64,000 nucleotides of DNA from Linnemannia elongata (Eukaryota; Mortierellomycota; Mortierellomycetes; Mortierellales; Mortierellaceae), in NCBI GenBank assembly GCA_036320915.1, contig JAXBDG010000014.1, forward strand, positions 62,001-126,000. The letters are read 5' to 3'. The notes beneath the pieces were generated by a model. It did no database searches. It saw only the letters and a list, made by a program, of their open reading frames with translations, and was not told the origin of the DNA. Within the stretch, counting starts at the first letter, position 1. Each line of letters begins with the position of its first letter. Position numbers and translations under genes: made by a program. This document shows, one piece after another, positions 22,097 through 33,650 of this stretch.

Positions 22097-25000
22097 ATGG
22101 ACGGAGCTGGTTTCCAGGGTATGCCGAGGTTCGCCCTCACACCTGCAGAGGAAGCCCTTGTTCCCCGACCCCACTCCTCTGCCTCACAGGTCGCCACTGC
22201 GGTACCCTCCACCTACACCCGCAGAGGCTCTTCCTCAGCCGCCTCATCTCCGTTGCACTCGCGTCACCACCACCGACCCCAGTACCAACACAAACACAAC
22301 GACAACAGTGGCAATACAAACCACCCTTACTCGTCGCAAAGGCATGCTGGTAGTAGCAACAGCAGCCCCCTAGGTCTATCTGTTTCTTTCTCCTCCCATT
22401 CCCTCCATAATCATCATCGTCATGAACAACAACCGCCCTCTCCTTCCTCTCCTCTCGCTCCTTCCTCGACTGTCGGTCTTCCCAGTGACACAGATGAACA
22501 AGAATACCCACAGAACCCTCAGGACCACCACCACTCCTTTGTACTCTCCCCTCTCCCTGTTCGCCCATCAACTTCACAAGTTCCTCCCCCTCGACGATCC
22601 TTCTCACTGACCCCTGGTTCGAACAGGCCCATGTCCCCTCTTGCCAGCGACAACAACCAGAACAGCCAAACATATCCTTCTTCCTCTTCACATGCCTTTG
22701 TAGGGCGTGGCTCACTCGACTCGTACCCTCATCGAGGATCGACCACCCACTTGTCTCAAAGCCAACAAGAGTCCTGGGAGAGCACTGTTCGGGTCGATTC
22801 TCCTGAGCCAATGACCGACTCGGACGACTCTTACCACGCTTCAAAAGATACCCCTCACAAACCTCGTCGGTCTACCAGTCAAGGATTCTTTGGTAGTCGT
22901 CGAGGGTCTGCTAATGCCAACTCTAACAGCAACAAAAACACGGCAAAGGGCTCATCGGGGAAAAGTCTCGAGTTGGACCGTCCAAAACGAAACAGTCAGG
23001 ATTCACCTGAGGGATCATCTTGGCCTGTAAAGACCAAACCGACCGGGCAGCACGACATCTCAGATGAGGAGAGACAGGAGCCCAGACGGAGCCGGTCAGG
23101 ATGGCGCCCTTCGTTATCTCTTATCCGGCAAGAGAGCTCCAGCTTCAACATGCCAGTTCTGCATCAGCCTCGAGTCTACCTCCAGAATGATCAGCGTAGG
23201 GTCAGTGATATGGCCCCCCCAGGTGACCCGGGCCCTACAGCAGCTCGTCGACCCAGGAAAAGGAAGAGAAACGGTCCATCCAGGAAACGAAAACTAAAAG
23301 ATCATGTAGGCATGTATGACCACGACTTCATCGACAAACATACTCTGCCAGATCTTTTCCAGGTTCTTGAGAAAAGGACTCGATACCCTCTCAGCTATGA
23401 CGATTTTGAGGCCTTTCTCAGACGACAGCGTGCAGTTGAGTATCTCAACTTTTGGACAGTAAGTTCCGTCTTGCATATTGTCTCTGGATCGATGATATTC
23501 TTCACATAATACAACGCAACTTGAATATTTTCCGTTCGCTTCCTTATACTGCAACATGTACCTTTCTTCTCATTCTAACCCATTTCCATAAATTTTACAT
23601 GTACCTTTATCCACATAGGACGTCACGGCGCATGAGCAGCTGTGTAGGACCTTTGATGTGTCGGAGCGCAGATTCAAGCGGGAGTTGCAATTGGAGGATC
23701 GGGCTTTTGCTCGAGATCGGCGGCGACAAACCCTGGATACAGCACTGGAAAATGGCCGCTTTACCCCTGACCCAGGAACTGGGCGAGCAGGATTGCTGGG
23801 TCAAGGTCAGACAAATGATGTTCAAGGACTGAACAACTCGAATCTATACATCACCAGTCGCTCTAGCCTTCAGCTGCCCCTGAATGATCACCTATCGTTT
23901 CCTCTAGAGAGCCGCCGGTATGGACTCCAGGACTCTGCCTCACCCTTCCCACCCATGCCCCCTTCTCTTGCTCAGCGTCGAGCATCCGAACAACGACCCA
24001 TGGGCGCTTACAATCGACTTTTGACTGGTGCAGGTGGCAGGAGAACATCGCTGGAGAAGAGCCGTTATTCTCTTGACGAGCCTCCTATCACAGAGCAGGA
24101 AGGTGGTGACTCTTCAGCCTCTACACCTAGCGTGCCTAGGATCCGAACCCGTGGCTCAATCGATGCTTTCGGCAATTCCAGGTTGGTAGGGAGACGACCT
24201 TCTGCAACGGAGGATCATATTCACCATCGCCCGTCGGAACGACCCGCTATATCATCTCCCTTGAACCCCACACGACCAACTTTGCCCGAACACACCGCTC
24301 AGGCAGAGATTGACCAACTTACCCGAGCCGTCGAGGATTCGATCCATTTCAGTCTTGGTCAATCTCAGACTGAGATAGCAGCGCCTATGCCACAAGCATT
24401 TGTCCAGTCCTTAAGGATCGTCGAGCCTGTCTTGGAAAGGAGACCTTCTGTGGCAAACTTTGAAGGAGGGCATGGCCCGTTATTGCCGCCACTCGCGATC
24501 CGCCGTTCAGGAGAATCTGCTTATGCTCCTAGTCTTCACAGTACGGTACACGATGGGAGGGCTCTGCTTGCCCAGAGTTTCAGGACCATCAGTGTAGAGG
24601 ATTTGGAGGAGTCGGTTGCCCGGATATATCGCAAGTACTTGATCCAGCTCCGGACAATGTCGATGGCGGCGGAGGAGGAGGCTGCTGCAGCCACGGCAGC
24701 ATCCAAGAACGTCCACGGCAACAATCCAGTCGAGACATCCATTCGGAACAGTCTTGAGAAATCATTTGCACCTGGTTGGGACGGCTACGCGGAGCAGGTG
24801 ATCTCCGAGTGGAACGAAAAATGGAGGCGGCGAGACTCGAACGTTCGAAGAGCGAAACGTGCATCTGCCAGGAGGAGTGTTCCTGGACGAGCAGCCCCTG
24901 ATTCCCGACACGACCCTGATCACGACCCTACTAGAACAGCAGGAGCAACAACAACATCGGGCGGGGGAGTCAAGACGCTAGGATCCTCGGAGAAAGGTCC

Positions 25001-26375
25001 TTTGGACCACGACAGTCAAGAAGACGACAGTCAGGATACTGAGCAAGCACCTAACAGCTCAAGGCGACCCAAGTTGAAGCGGGAGACGACCGGCACTGGT
25101 ATCACGGCATTTTTGTCTAGGCTGTTGAGAACCGAGACGACTGTGGTGGAGTTGCCCACTCTGACCATCAACATGACGACTGTCGAAGAGGACTATGACT
25201 ACGAGACGGATGAGAGTGACTATGAGGAAGACGATGAATACGATAGTGACGATGAACAGGAAGAGGATGATGAGGTAGAGACAACTCAGCGCAAGACTAC
25301 GGCGACAAAGAATGTCTTGCAGTTGGAGATCAAACCACCGGAACCCCTCTTCATGAGGGAACGGAACTATGAACCTTCCTCACCATCGAACGTCACGGAC
25401 GAGAACTACACCAATACTGTGAATGGCTCGCTGGCAGGAGACCGGGCTGTTTCTGAGGCTGGCACGCACGACTCTGCCATCCCCCTCCAGTCTCTCTTTA
25501 CTCGACCGTCGATTGACACCACGCGGCGTCCGTTGGCGCCGATGGTCTCAACTGATGCACTTACTCCGGTAGCTGTTGCGTCACCTCATACGCCAAGACC
25601 ATCACTGGCAATAGCTCAGGGCATGGCGACAACATCAACAGCAACGGATGTCCCTCAATCTTCGATTGCGGGATCATCTAATGTGGCAGCTTCGGCCATT
25701 GCAGCTGCGTTCTACCTGCCCTTGGAGTGTCGGCAGCGAATCCACTCACAAGTTCAGCAGGAAGGTCGAACCGATGCTCCCCATCTCTTTGGACCAGCCA
25801 AGAACTTTGTGGTGGACGTTGTACTGCGAGAGCATTATTATCCATTATTTCTGGAGTATGTCAAGGCCCAGAACCTTGGACTGTTGCATGAGAATCATAT
25901 CAACAATCGGATCAAGCACCAGGGGCTGATTTGTCTTGGAATTGCACTGTGGGCTGTTGTTGTGGCCCTCCAACTCACGCTGGTGATGATGGCGTGGGGT
26001 GGGTGGAGAAGCCCTTGGGTTTGGGTTGTCGGTATTGTTGGAGGATACTCTGGTTCCATCTTCCTGGCCACCGGCCTCACCAAGTTCTCTCCCATCCTCG
26101 GACTCTTCGGCAAAATGTAAGCCTTTGTCCTTTGGTCTTAGTTCCTGTCGTGAGCGCTCATCTTTATTTTTTTCGAAGATACTAACACCTTTATGCCCGC
26201 TGACTTTATTTCTAGTGCGGAGGATAAAAGAGTGGTACGATTCAGGAAGACGATGGAGCCGTCGATTGTAAAGTTGCACCGCAAAAAAGCCCTGTGGATG
26301 ATGTTTAATATTGTGGTCTGTTCTTCTGCAGTGACAGTTGCTTTTGCAGCACTCCCCCAGCGCAAACAGCAATAA
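22097..26375 (+). CDS. RAX1: RAX1-like RGS-domain membrane protein
   Basis: Three exons: 22097-23458, 23619-26116 and 26216-26375, coding for 1,339 residues. The N-terminal ~410 residues are Ser/Pro/His-rich and disordered. An RGS domain begins at about 415 (LPDLFQVLEKRTRYPLSYDD, then AVEYLNFWTDV across intron 1). It is interrupted by very long low-complexity inserts, with recognisable RGS-like helices at about 775-800 (VEDLEESVARIYRKYL) and 1141-1205 (LECRQRIHSQVQQ, HYYPLFLEYVK). Three hydrophobic helices follow at the C-terminus. This matches S. cerevisiae Rax1, a bud-site landmark protein with an N-terminal RGS-like domain and C-terminal membrane segments; the yeast protein is only about 435 residues. 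An acidic tract (EDYDYETDESDYEEDDEYD) lies near 970. A role as a cortical polarity protein is inferred from the family. Confidence 0.85.
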
Positions 26376-27151
26376 AACAAGGATGTCGTCGATTTTGAGA
26401 AAACTATTTTATTTTTTTTTCCCTATTTCGCAGCAAGCTTTTGCTTTCCCATTATCTGATCAACGCGTCGCGAATTTGTTTGGCGCGTCGAAAATGTGAA
26501 ACGCTAAAGTTGTTTCTCGTTCCTGAGCTACTTTCTTTTGGGAGAGAGAAGGTGGTCTGTCCTTTGTCCTAACCATTGAACTGACCCTACATTTTGTTCC
26601 CTTCCCTCGTCCTCGAAAAGTCAACCAAACAAAAAACAAGGAGGCGCAAGTCGATTTAGTGTCATTTAGTACCCCATTCTAGCCTTATTTTCCCATTTTT
26701 TAGTCGGTGTGAGTTAGAGTACCTGGCGTGGACAACCACGCGCAACAAGAAGACGAGGCGTGCGAGCATCAAAAAAAAAAATTCGAACAGCTCCTCTCCT
26801 CTTCTCCATCTGGATATCTCCTTATCATCCCTGAATACATTGTCTTATGGGCCTCCGCATAATGGGGTCGATCTCCTTTAGGGCAAAAAATTCAAAAATA
26901 TTATTGCACTGCCAGTTTTTTATTCACGAAAACAGGATTGGTGTATGATAAAGGGATAGTATAATGTGAAGCCATCGTGAAGAACACATAGCTTGAGGTT
27001 GACACCACCTTGACCATCCTTTTTAGTCTTATCATATCGTTCTTTTCCTCAACAATATCCTCATCGAAAAAGCTGCCCATTTTCGAAAGGTCGATGTATA
27101 CCAGCACACCGAGTTATCGATGGTGTGGTCCAGTGTGGTTTGCTGAGCATC
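26376..27151. other. Intergenic, contains continuation of Crinkler frame
   Basis: AT-rich spacer between the convergent RAX1-like and Crinkler genes. On the minus strand, directly after the Crinkler stop at 27152, about 39 further codons stay open in the same frame (to about 27032) and look coding. Otherwise nothing is recognised. Confidence 0.5.
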
Positions 27152-28940
27152 CTAGATGGAGCCGGTAGCGAAAAGGATATTGATGAAATTAATAGTAAAT
27201 CGAGGTCGTCCTGACAACTTGCGGAGCTTGGCGGATGGAATATCACAGTCCGATAGATCAATAAGATCTGACAGCATCTTTTTCACATTGTCTTCGTCGT
27301 AATGTGGGAAGTCCGTTAGCCATATGAAGTTGGATGGTTTGGCAGTGGCCGCGCATACGTGATCAGCATCCAGCAGTGAGAGTGCTGTGCCGAGTATCAC
27401 TAACGTTGCCTGCATGTTTCCCAGAGTCACAGACAAAGGCGTGAGGAAGCCGCGGCGGTACTTGAGCTGGATCTGGTTCTCGCTGTCGAAGATGGCATCC
27501 CTGTTGTTTCTATTGTCGATCAAAGCGGATGGCGAGATGAGCTTGCCGGCTAGGATGTCATTCACCGCGACTTGAGCCTCATCCACAGCAATCACTAGTC
27601 CACGTCGCTGGAGAACTAGAAGCGATTGCAGCTTAGCCTGGACATTACGGAGCATGGAACGGATCGCGAGGCTGTCATAGCCCCGCAGCTTGTCGAACAG
27701 CTTGGCAATTGTCGTAGCACCTCCTGCAGTCGTCTGCTCACGGAAAAATTGCTTTGGCTCCAGATCAGCATTCTTATTGAGTAGAAACTGCAGGAAAAGC
27801 AGTCGCGCTAGGAACTCGACCTCTACGCGCTCTCCTATGAGTGTCTTCACATCGAGATCGAGAGTCAACAACTCGTGCAATGACTTCGGTTCCTTGTCGG
27901 TCCTGTTTCTGTATGTACGCTCGACGTCCTTGGCAAGCGCGACAAAATTGGAATCTTCAAAGTCTGGAGAGGTGGTCGTATTCGGGGAAGAACAGACGCA
28001 GTAGACGACATAGTGTTTGCTTGCCAGATCAACCACCGTCGCAGTCTTTCCTGATCCAGAGGGAGCAACCATTGCCACCACGTGGTGACCGCTTAACTTG
28101 CCGATGTCGTTTTCGACAATAGAATGCAGAGTGTCTCCATCGCTCGTCTTTGCTTGCTTGTCCAGCTGAACTCCCAACATCACCAAGCTTGTGCCCGTCG
28201 CCGTTTCGTGATATGGTAGAGCCCTCTTGAAGAAGGGTCCAAGTCGTTCCCTCTGGAAGTCTTCAACAACCTTCGGATCGGCAACAGGAGTGGTATAGTG
28301 ACCATTGGCAACCTTGAGAACGATGGCCAACTCTTCATCCGTGTTGTCACCCTGAATAGGTCTCGACTGCATGGGTGTACCTGTATAGTCGAAGAAAAAA
28401 AAAGCAACAAGGTCAGGTAATCATATCAGAATTATCCAATCAATTGCAGTTTACAAATTATGTTAGTTTAATCGCAGTTACCAGAACAGACTATTGTAGT
28501 GCAAGGTAAAAGTGTGGAGGAGATTAGTACGATGAACAAACACATGGTTGCAGATACAATAACCATTCAAAAAGATAAAGCGCGTTTGCATTACCTTGAG
28601 GAGGGCGCTGAATGATGACAAGAATCGTTGTCTTGGACGGCGTTGTTTCAAAGACATCAAAGAGTTCACTTGTTGCCCTGAGTTTCGTCTTCTCAGGCAG
28701 AGAGTCAAGTGCGATGGGAAGGCTGTCGTCACTGTCATCTTTTACTGAGACGCGCCACAGTGTGAGCTCATCTGCTGCGCTGCCGTCGAACTCGGGCGTC
28801 TTCTTGGCTTTAATCGCGCCTTTGAGGTCATGGACGGTGTCTGTAACTGTAATTTCAACTGAGAACGCGTTGGATGTGGCCTCGCCATCAACGAGACAGA
28901 ACAGATTCATGCGGTCTTCGGTCATGGAGCTGTGAAGCAT
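27152..28940 (-). CDS. Crinkler (CRN)-type effector with P-loop NTPase domain
   Basis: Two minus-strand exons: 28940-28595 and 28380-27152, giving 524 residues. The N-terminus is a CRN header with a ubiquitin-like fold (LFCLVDGE, TVHDLKGAIKAKK, LTLWRVSV), ending in the LVIIQRPPQ-type strand just before the intron. The second exon holds a P-loop NTPase: Walker A APSGSGKT at about residues 221-228 and Walker B GLVIAVDEAQ at about 376-385. Crinklers of oomycetes, chytrids and Mortierella-type fungi combine such headers with NTPase and nuclease-like modules and are thought to act in nuclei of host or competitor cells. There is no classical signal peptide, as is common in fungal CRNs. The frame ends at a TAG, after which similar-looking coding sequence continues, so the C-terminus may be recently truncated. 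Its target is unknown. Confidence 0.85.
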
Positions 28941-29511
28941 TGGTGAAAAGAAAGGGAAGGGGGGGGGGAATGGGGATTGTAAAGCAAGTGAGGGTTGCAG
29001 AAGCGAGTGCGGGATATTGGAAAACAAAGGGCGAGAGAGAAAAAAATGAGAAAAGAATGAAAGGTGTGAGATCAAAATGAAAAGTAAAAAGGATGAAAAG
29101 GGCGTGGAAGTGGTGGCAAAGGCGATGTAGAGGCTCGTAGGGCGGCAATAAGGGGAACTGGTAAGGACAATGAAAGAGCAGGAATAGTGGCAAAAAGAAG
29201 GGGGTGATGAAGTAGCGAGGAACAAAGGGATACAAGGGTAAAGAGTGTGGGAGTAGTGGCAAAATACCAATCATTCGCCATGCCAGAGAAATAAATGACA
29301 TGGTGACGTCCGTCATGGCATGCGTGGTGTAAAAGTAAGACGACTATGATTGATCACCACATTACTTTCAAGCGTCTGATTCGCAACCGATCGTTCTCAT
29401 TTCTGCTTTTTGTTCCTGAGAAAAATCACCACACACAGAATACACATGGTCTAGATAGTGCCGCAGGAGCAAGAACACGAACAATTCCATCATTCGTAAA
29501 CCATATCGATG
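28941..29511. other. Crinkler promoter region
   Basis: Purine-rich on the plus strand and pyrimidine-rich on the coding strand, resembling the leader of the left Crinkler relic. A long open frame overlapping it is a composition artefact. It lies just inside the right repeat arm. Confidence 0.45.
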
Positions 29512-29920
29512 CGCACCGGTTCAGGCTTTCATACAATAGAACCATATCTTGGGCCTGGTTTATTGCCCTTCTACCTCTCTTTATCAGCTCCTCTTTTCCT
29601 GCCCTCACTCTCTTTATCTTGGCGCTTACCTCTTTGGTCATGTCTTTTCACTTCTTTTAAATTTACTTCTCCATAGCACAGTACCACAGCTCATAAAAAC
29701 AATCGTTTTCACATCAACATTCGTAAATCTATTAGGAAGATCCAACGGTCATGAACAAGTCAAATATGAACAAGCTGTACATGTTGACGTAGAGTCTTGT
29801 TGCCATGCATAACATAACTCCGGGCATTTTTCTCTATTTTCATTTGTATGTACTGCAAGGGGATAACATCGGGGAACGGGGCGAAAATGAAGGGTATGCA
29901 TATGGAACGGACGATCGAGT

Positions 29921-31057
29921 CTAAACCAATTCCGATCTGTCAGAACTCTCATGGCTTGGAATCCGAAGTCCCGTATTGCCGTCCTTCATAGAGTGTCCAT
30001 GCACACCCTCTCGAACTTGAACTGCGATTCTCTCAAGGAGGACGGGGGGCCAGACGATCGCCCAAATACCGATGGCAAAGATAAGAGGTACGGCATCAAG
30101 CACAAACAAGAACACTAAAGCAAACGAGTGAGTGAGTAAGTTAGTATGTCTGTTCTGTTTCTTAGTCAGATACTTGAGGTGATATCTAGAACAACAATTC
30201 TCTGGTATTACCTTCTTTGCTAATCAAATAGCCATCATGACCTTGTACGAATTCAATAATTCGGTAAACGGATCGGATCTATGAAGCAAGCACATACACT
30301 AATTGGTCAGCACCCATCAAGAGTGGCCTAGAGGAGCAACATGGGAGCAGAGGAGCAATATGGGAACAGACCCTGAAGTGGCGGAACTTACAATGATGAA
30401 CAAGGACGAAAAGTAGAGACCGCTAAAGATCACCACTGTGTTTCGGTCGAACCCCATTCTAGCTTTCCTTCTCTCAGAGATAAGGCGCCCTAAGGCCATC
30501 GAGAACAAAACGCTGAAGAGACTGTATGAAGCACCCTGAGCACAGACACCAACAAGGAACAGTTTATCGCCGATGTTGGCAAGAGACAGGTTATCTCCTG
30601 CATTACCCAGCATGCTTCCTGCTGCGACTTGGATAAGGAATGTAGAGATGTCCGACCAGATGAAGGCGCGTCCGACGATTCGAGGAGGAATGAATGAGTA
30701 GCGGGACTTTTCCATTCTAGACTGGGAGCCATCGGTGCCGAACTGTGGATCAATTGCGGTAATTAGCCGGCCGTAGAGCATGTAGTTGAAAGCGAGGAAT
30801 GCTGAGGGGGTGGCGATGACGAGGATGTTCTGAAAGACAAAGAGCGGCACTATGAGGTTCTTGGGATCGATAGCAGGTCTGCAGAAGAAACCAATTGCGG
30901 ATGCAACAGCACCGATGGGCAGACAGAGGGCCCACTTGTTCTTGTGACGGTGGATTCTCCATGAGAAAATACCGCCTAAGATCGCGTATATCAGGCCGAA
31001 GGCAATGTTAGCCGCGACATGAGGCTGGTATTTGATGGCATCCGCGTGTTCAGGCAT
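29921..31057 (-). CDS. RTA1-like lipid-translocating exporter family protein, copy B
   Basis: Minus-strand exons 31057-30392, 30278-30212 and 30114-29921, with the same splice sites and 308-residue length as copy A. The RTA1 signature IRSVYRIIEFVQGHDGYL and about seven membrane segments are intact. Visible differences from copy A are few (SVLFSMALG here, Ile instead of Val next to the first splice site), and the terminal exon encodes an identical peptide. Both copies should therefore make essentially the same protein. The Crinkler gene lies about 1 kb downstream on the same strand. Family members are tied to resistance to toxic lipids and sterol analogues; the substrate here is not inferable. 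Confidence 0.85.
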
Positions 31058-31358
31058 TTGTGAGAAGAAGAAGGCAATGAAGATGGGATGAGTGAGTGTT
31101 GGGTTGCGGTTGCTGTTTTTGCTGTAGAAGAGCTAGTTGCGTTTCTGTAATTGAAGATTGGGATTTTGTTGTCCTTTTAAACATTGCGGAGATTTATGAA
31201 CATGATGGAAATTCATTACAGCCCTCCGAGGGCAAACATTTGGATGTGTGCATGCAAGGAAGGTCGCATTGGTCGCCACCCTTAAAGAGCTTGACTGTGT
31301 CGCATAATTATTTGACTTTTTGGACACGCTTCTAATTGGTAGGCCATTGGTCTTGATG

Positions 31359-31793
31359 TCATTTGCTTTCTTCTACGCAGCAATCATAAATAGCACGGCT
31401 GTCGCCAAGTTGCTTTTGTTTACTTACCAGCAGCCACAATTTCTCTACCGATATTCCCACTCCCTCTCCCGCACATAGCTTGGCTATGGCAAAGCATTCC
31501 TGCGCAGTGATCACCCGCTGGGAAGAAGTTTCTCCAACAGCTGCAACATGACAGAACCAATTTTGATGCACAATCAATTCGACCCATCTTCCCAGATGCC
31601 TGTCGTCAAGCCACAGCCGCGTCAACGCATCAGTCTTTTTTATCAACTCTACACCATAATAGTTCCATGGCAGGAGCTGTTGAGTATTGTTTTGCAGGTC
31701 GTACCGATGTCGATACCGAGAATCAGAGGGAAGCTGTTTATTACGAGTCATTCGAAGGCTCGAGGGCTGCCCCTGCTGCGCAAAGGCAAGCAT
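31359..31793 (-). CDS. Hypothetical 144-residue ORF in repeat arm
   Basis: An uninterrupted frame upstream of and parallel to RTA1 copy B. The translation has balanced composition (WNYYGVELIKKTDALTRLWL, then ECFAIAKLC) and includes several Trp and Cys residues, unlike random frames nearby. In the other arm the frame carries a stop near 12502. No domain, signal peptide or family is recognised. It could be a small gene, a decayed exon or chance. Confidence 0.35.
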   Translation of the reverse strand: MLAFAQQGQPSSLRMTRNKQLPSDSRYRHRYDLQNNTQQLLPWNYYGVELIKKTDALTRLWLDDRHLGRWVELIVHQNWFCHVAAVGETSSQRVITAQECFAIAKLCAGEGVGISVEKLWLLVSKQKQLGDSRAIYDCCVEESK

Positions 31794-32769
31794 AGGCTTG
31801 TAAGATGTAAGAACTAAAGATAGGTTATGAGATGGTTACCGATGGGTAGCAGTATTACCAAAACCTTCACGGACTCAATTTGAGAAGCAGCGTGGCTGTG
31901 CTCGTGGAAACATGCGACCCATGGTCAGTCCAGAGTTGGTTAGACTGACTAAACGAGTAAAATCTTTTCGTTTGTTAAAGATCTCAGCCTAGTGAAAAAA
32001 AGGTTATGTCCAACAAGCATCTCAGGATCTCAGGGCGATCCGCACGGACATGATATAAAGCATGAACATGCCATGATACCCCAACGACCATCCTCCATAA
32101 ACCAGGTTTCTTACCGTCCCTATGTTAATTGATTTGATGATTGCGACTATTGACAAGAATGAACATTTCTCTCTTGTCCATTCATTTCCCCCCCTCCCTG
32201 GGCAGCCAAGGTCTCCTCCCATCTCTCTCTTCTTTAGCCACGTATAATTTGGATAAAGGTTACACGTCGCTTGAAAGCCATGCAATTGTACTGAATCAAT
32301 TTCTATAAAAAGAAAATGCAAGCTTGCGCTTGGCAGATGGAATACCACAGCCCTGATAGGTCGACAAATCTAAGTGCATCTCCATCGAGCTTGGGGGAAG
32401 TCCGTTATCCTTAGAAAGCTGATGCGCTCTCTGCTTTTTTTCTTTCTCTTTTTTTTTTTTGGGTCTTGCAGCTCGGAGTGAGGGTCAGACAAAGAAAAAC
32501 TGTGTCTGTTATTATCTTTTTGTCAGTGGCACAAGCCAGGTCCTCTTGCCTTTTCTTACTATGGCATGCCATATCTCTCATCACTTTTTCCAACATGTGC
32601 ATTAAAACAAGCCAACCCTATATACAAATAGTCATCGTTTACTGTCATCTATGGAAGGCTACGATATCTATGTTGTCGAAGCCATCGCCTAGTACCACTC
32701 GACCCGCTTTCGGAGCCTCTTACGATACGGATTAAATCTAGTCTCAGTCCTTGGAGGATTCTTATGTTG

Positions 32770-33141
32770 TTTTTGTCACTGAAGGGATCACGTTTGACGA
32801 AGAGGAGAGGCTTCCTGAGCAATGATGGCTATCTCTTTGGCAACAATGGTGGATTGACGGTTCAGTTTCTTTTGCGTCTGCGTCAATATGGCTTCCTGCT
32901 TCCAAGCTATCCAGAAAGAATCCAAACGAGAATCCTCAGGCTTTCGCGCCTGGTCTTCTTTATCCGGTCTGATTTGAGCAGGTTGTCGTAATATGTCATA
33001 GCCTTGTCCTTGTCCTTCAGCTTGAAGTATTTCACAAAGGATGCGAATGAGACATGTTCCTCCCTGAGTCCGTCCAGGACCCGGAAGTCATTCGCCCGGG
33101 CGACATGGGAATTCATTTGACTAGACATATTAGACAAGGAA
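32770..33141 (-). pseudogene. Frameshifted gene relic beside the right repeat arm
   Basis: On the minus strand a coding-like frame (SFASFVKYFKLKDKDKAM) after a plausible acceptor (TATGTCTAG near 33120) runs to about 32910. It then appears to shift into another frame encoding SFWIAWKQEAILTQTQKKLN and IVAKEIAIIAQEA, ending near 32770. Neither frame alone is complete. The helical, charged sequence is not recognised. It is probably a decayed gene or gene fragment. Confidence 0.35.
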
Positions 33142-33650
33142 ACTCAAGATGGTTAGCAAACGTATGTCTCATAGTGCGTGTATCGCCATCGTCATGGGCA
33201 CGAAAGAACAAGGATAACTTCAGCACAGAGTCCCGACCACTCAAGGCGCAGATGACTATCGAGTGTCTACGCTGAACAACATTGTCACGACTACCTCCCG
33301 GTCGGCATGGACCAGGATAGACAATATCCGTGACAGAGAAGGACGTCGATGAGTGTGGTAGGTGACGAAAAGAGGCTGGTGGGGTAGAGAAGATAGTGTT
33401 GAAATAGGCGTGGGAGTGAGGATGGAGGATGATGTTGCTGTGGAGTGGTGGGAGTGGTGGAAGGATGAATGAGGAATGATGGCAAAGGCAAGACAATTTT
33501 CCTCCCAGTATGTCTGGCCGGGAGTCAGAATCATCAGACGAAGAGCCAACGCATGCTGGCGGTAAGATATTCTATGTATGAAGTGAGAGAGAGCTTGCGC
33601 TGCCGATAACACAAATGGTACTGGGGAGCCGATAGACGTATTTGGAATAA
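33142..33650. other. Intergenic, nothing recognised
   Basis: About 500 bases without a coherent frame. The minus strand is pyrimidine-rich near 33340-33480 and may be the former promoter of the relic next to it. Confidence 0.4.

Larger units (their letters stand above)
29512..32425 (-). repeat. Right arm of ~2.9 kb inverted repeat
   Basis: Reverse-complement partner of 11860-14790. The core covering the RTA1 gene is almost identical: intron 2 shows no difference and intron 1 only one or two. The outer parts carry many substitutions. The LINE insertion beside the left arm has no counterpart here. Confidence 0.9.

Noticed and set aside
22137..22844. 235-codon frame antisense to the RAX1-like gene
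   Set aside because: Shadow of a low-complexity Ser/Pro/His coding region. No independent evidence.
28524..29270. Longer N-terminus for the Crinkler starting at 29270
   Set aside because: The extra ~110 residues are pyrimidine-derived low complexity. The header starts at the ATG at 28940, as in the left relic (ATG at 9735).
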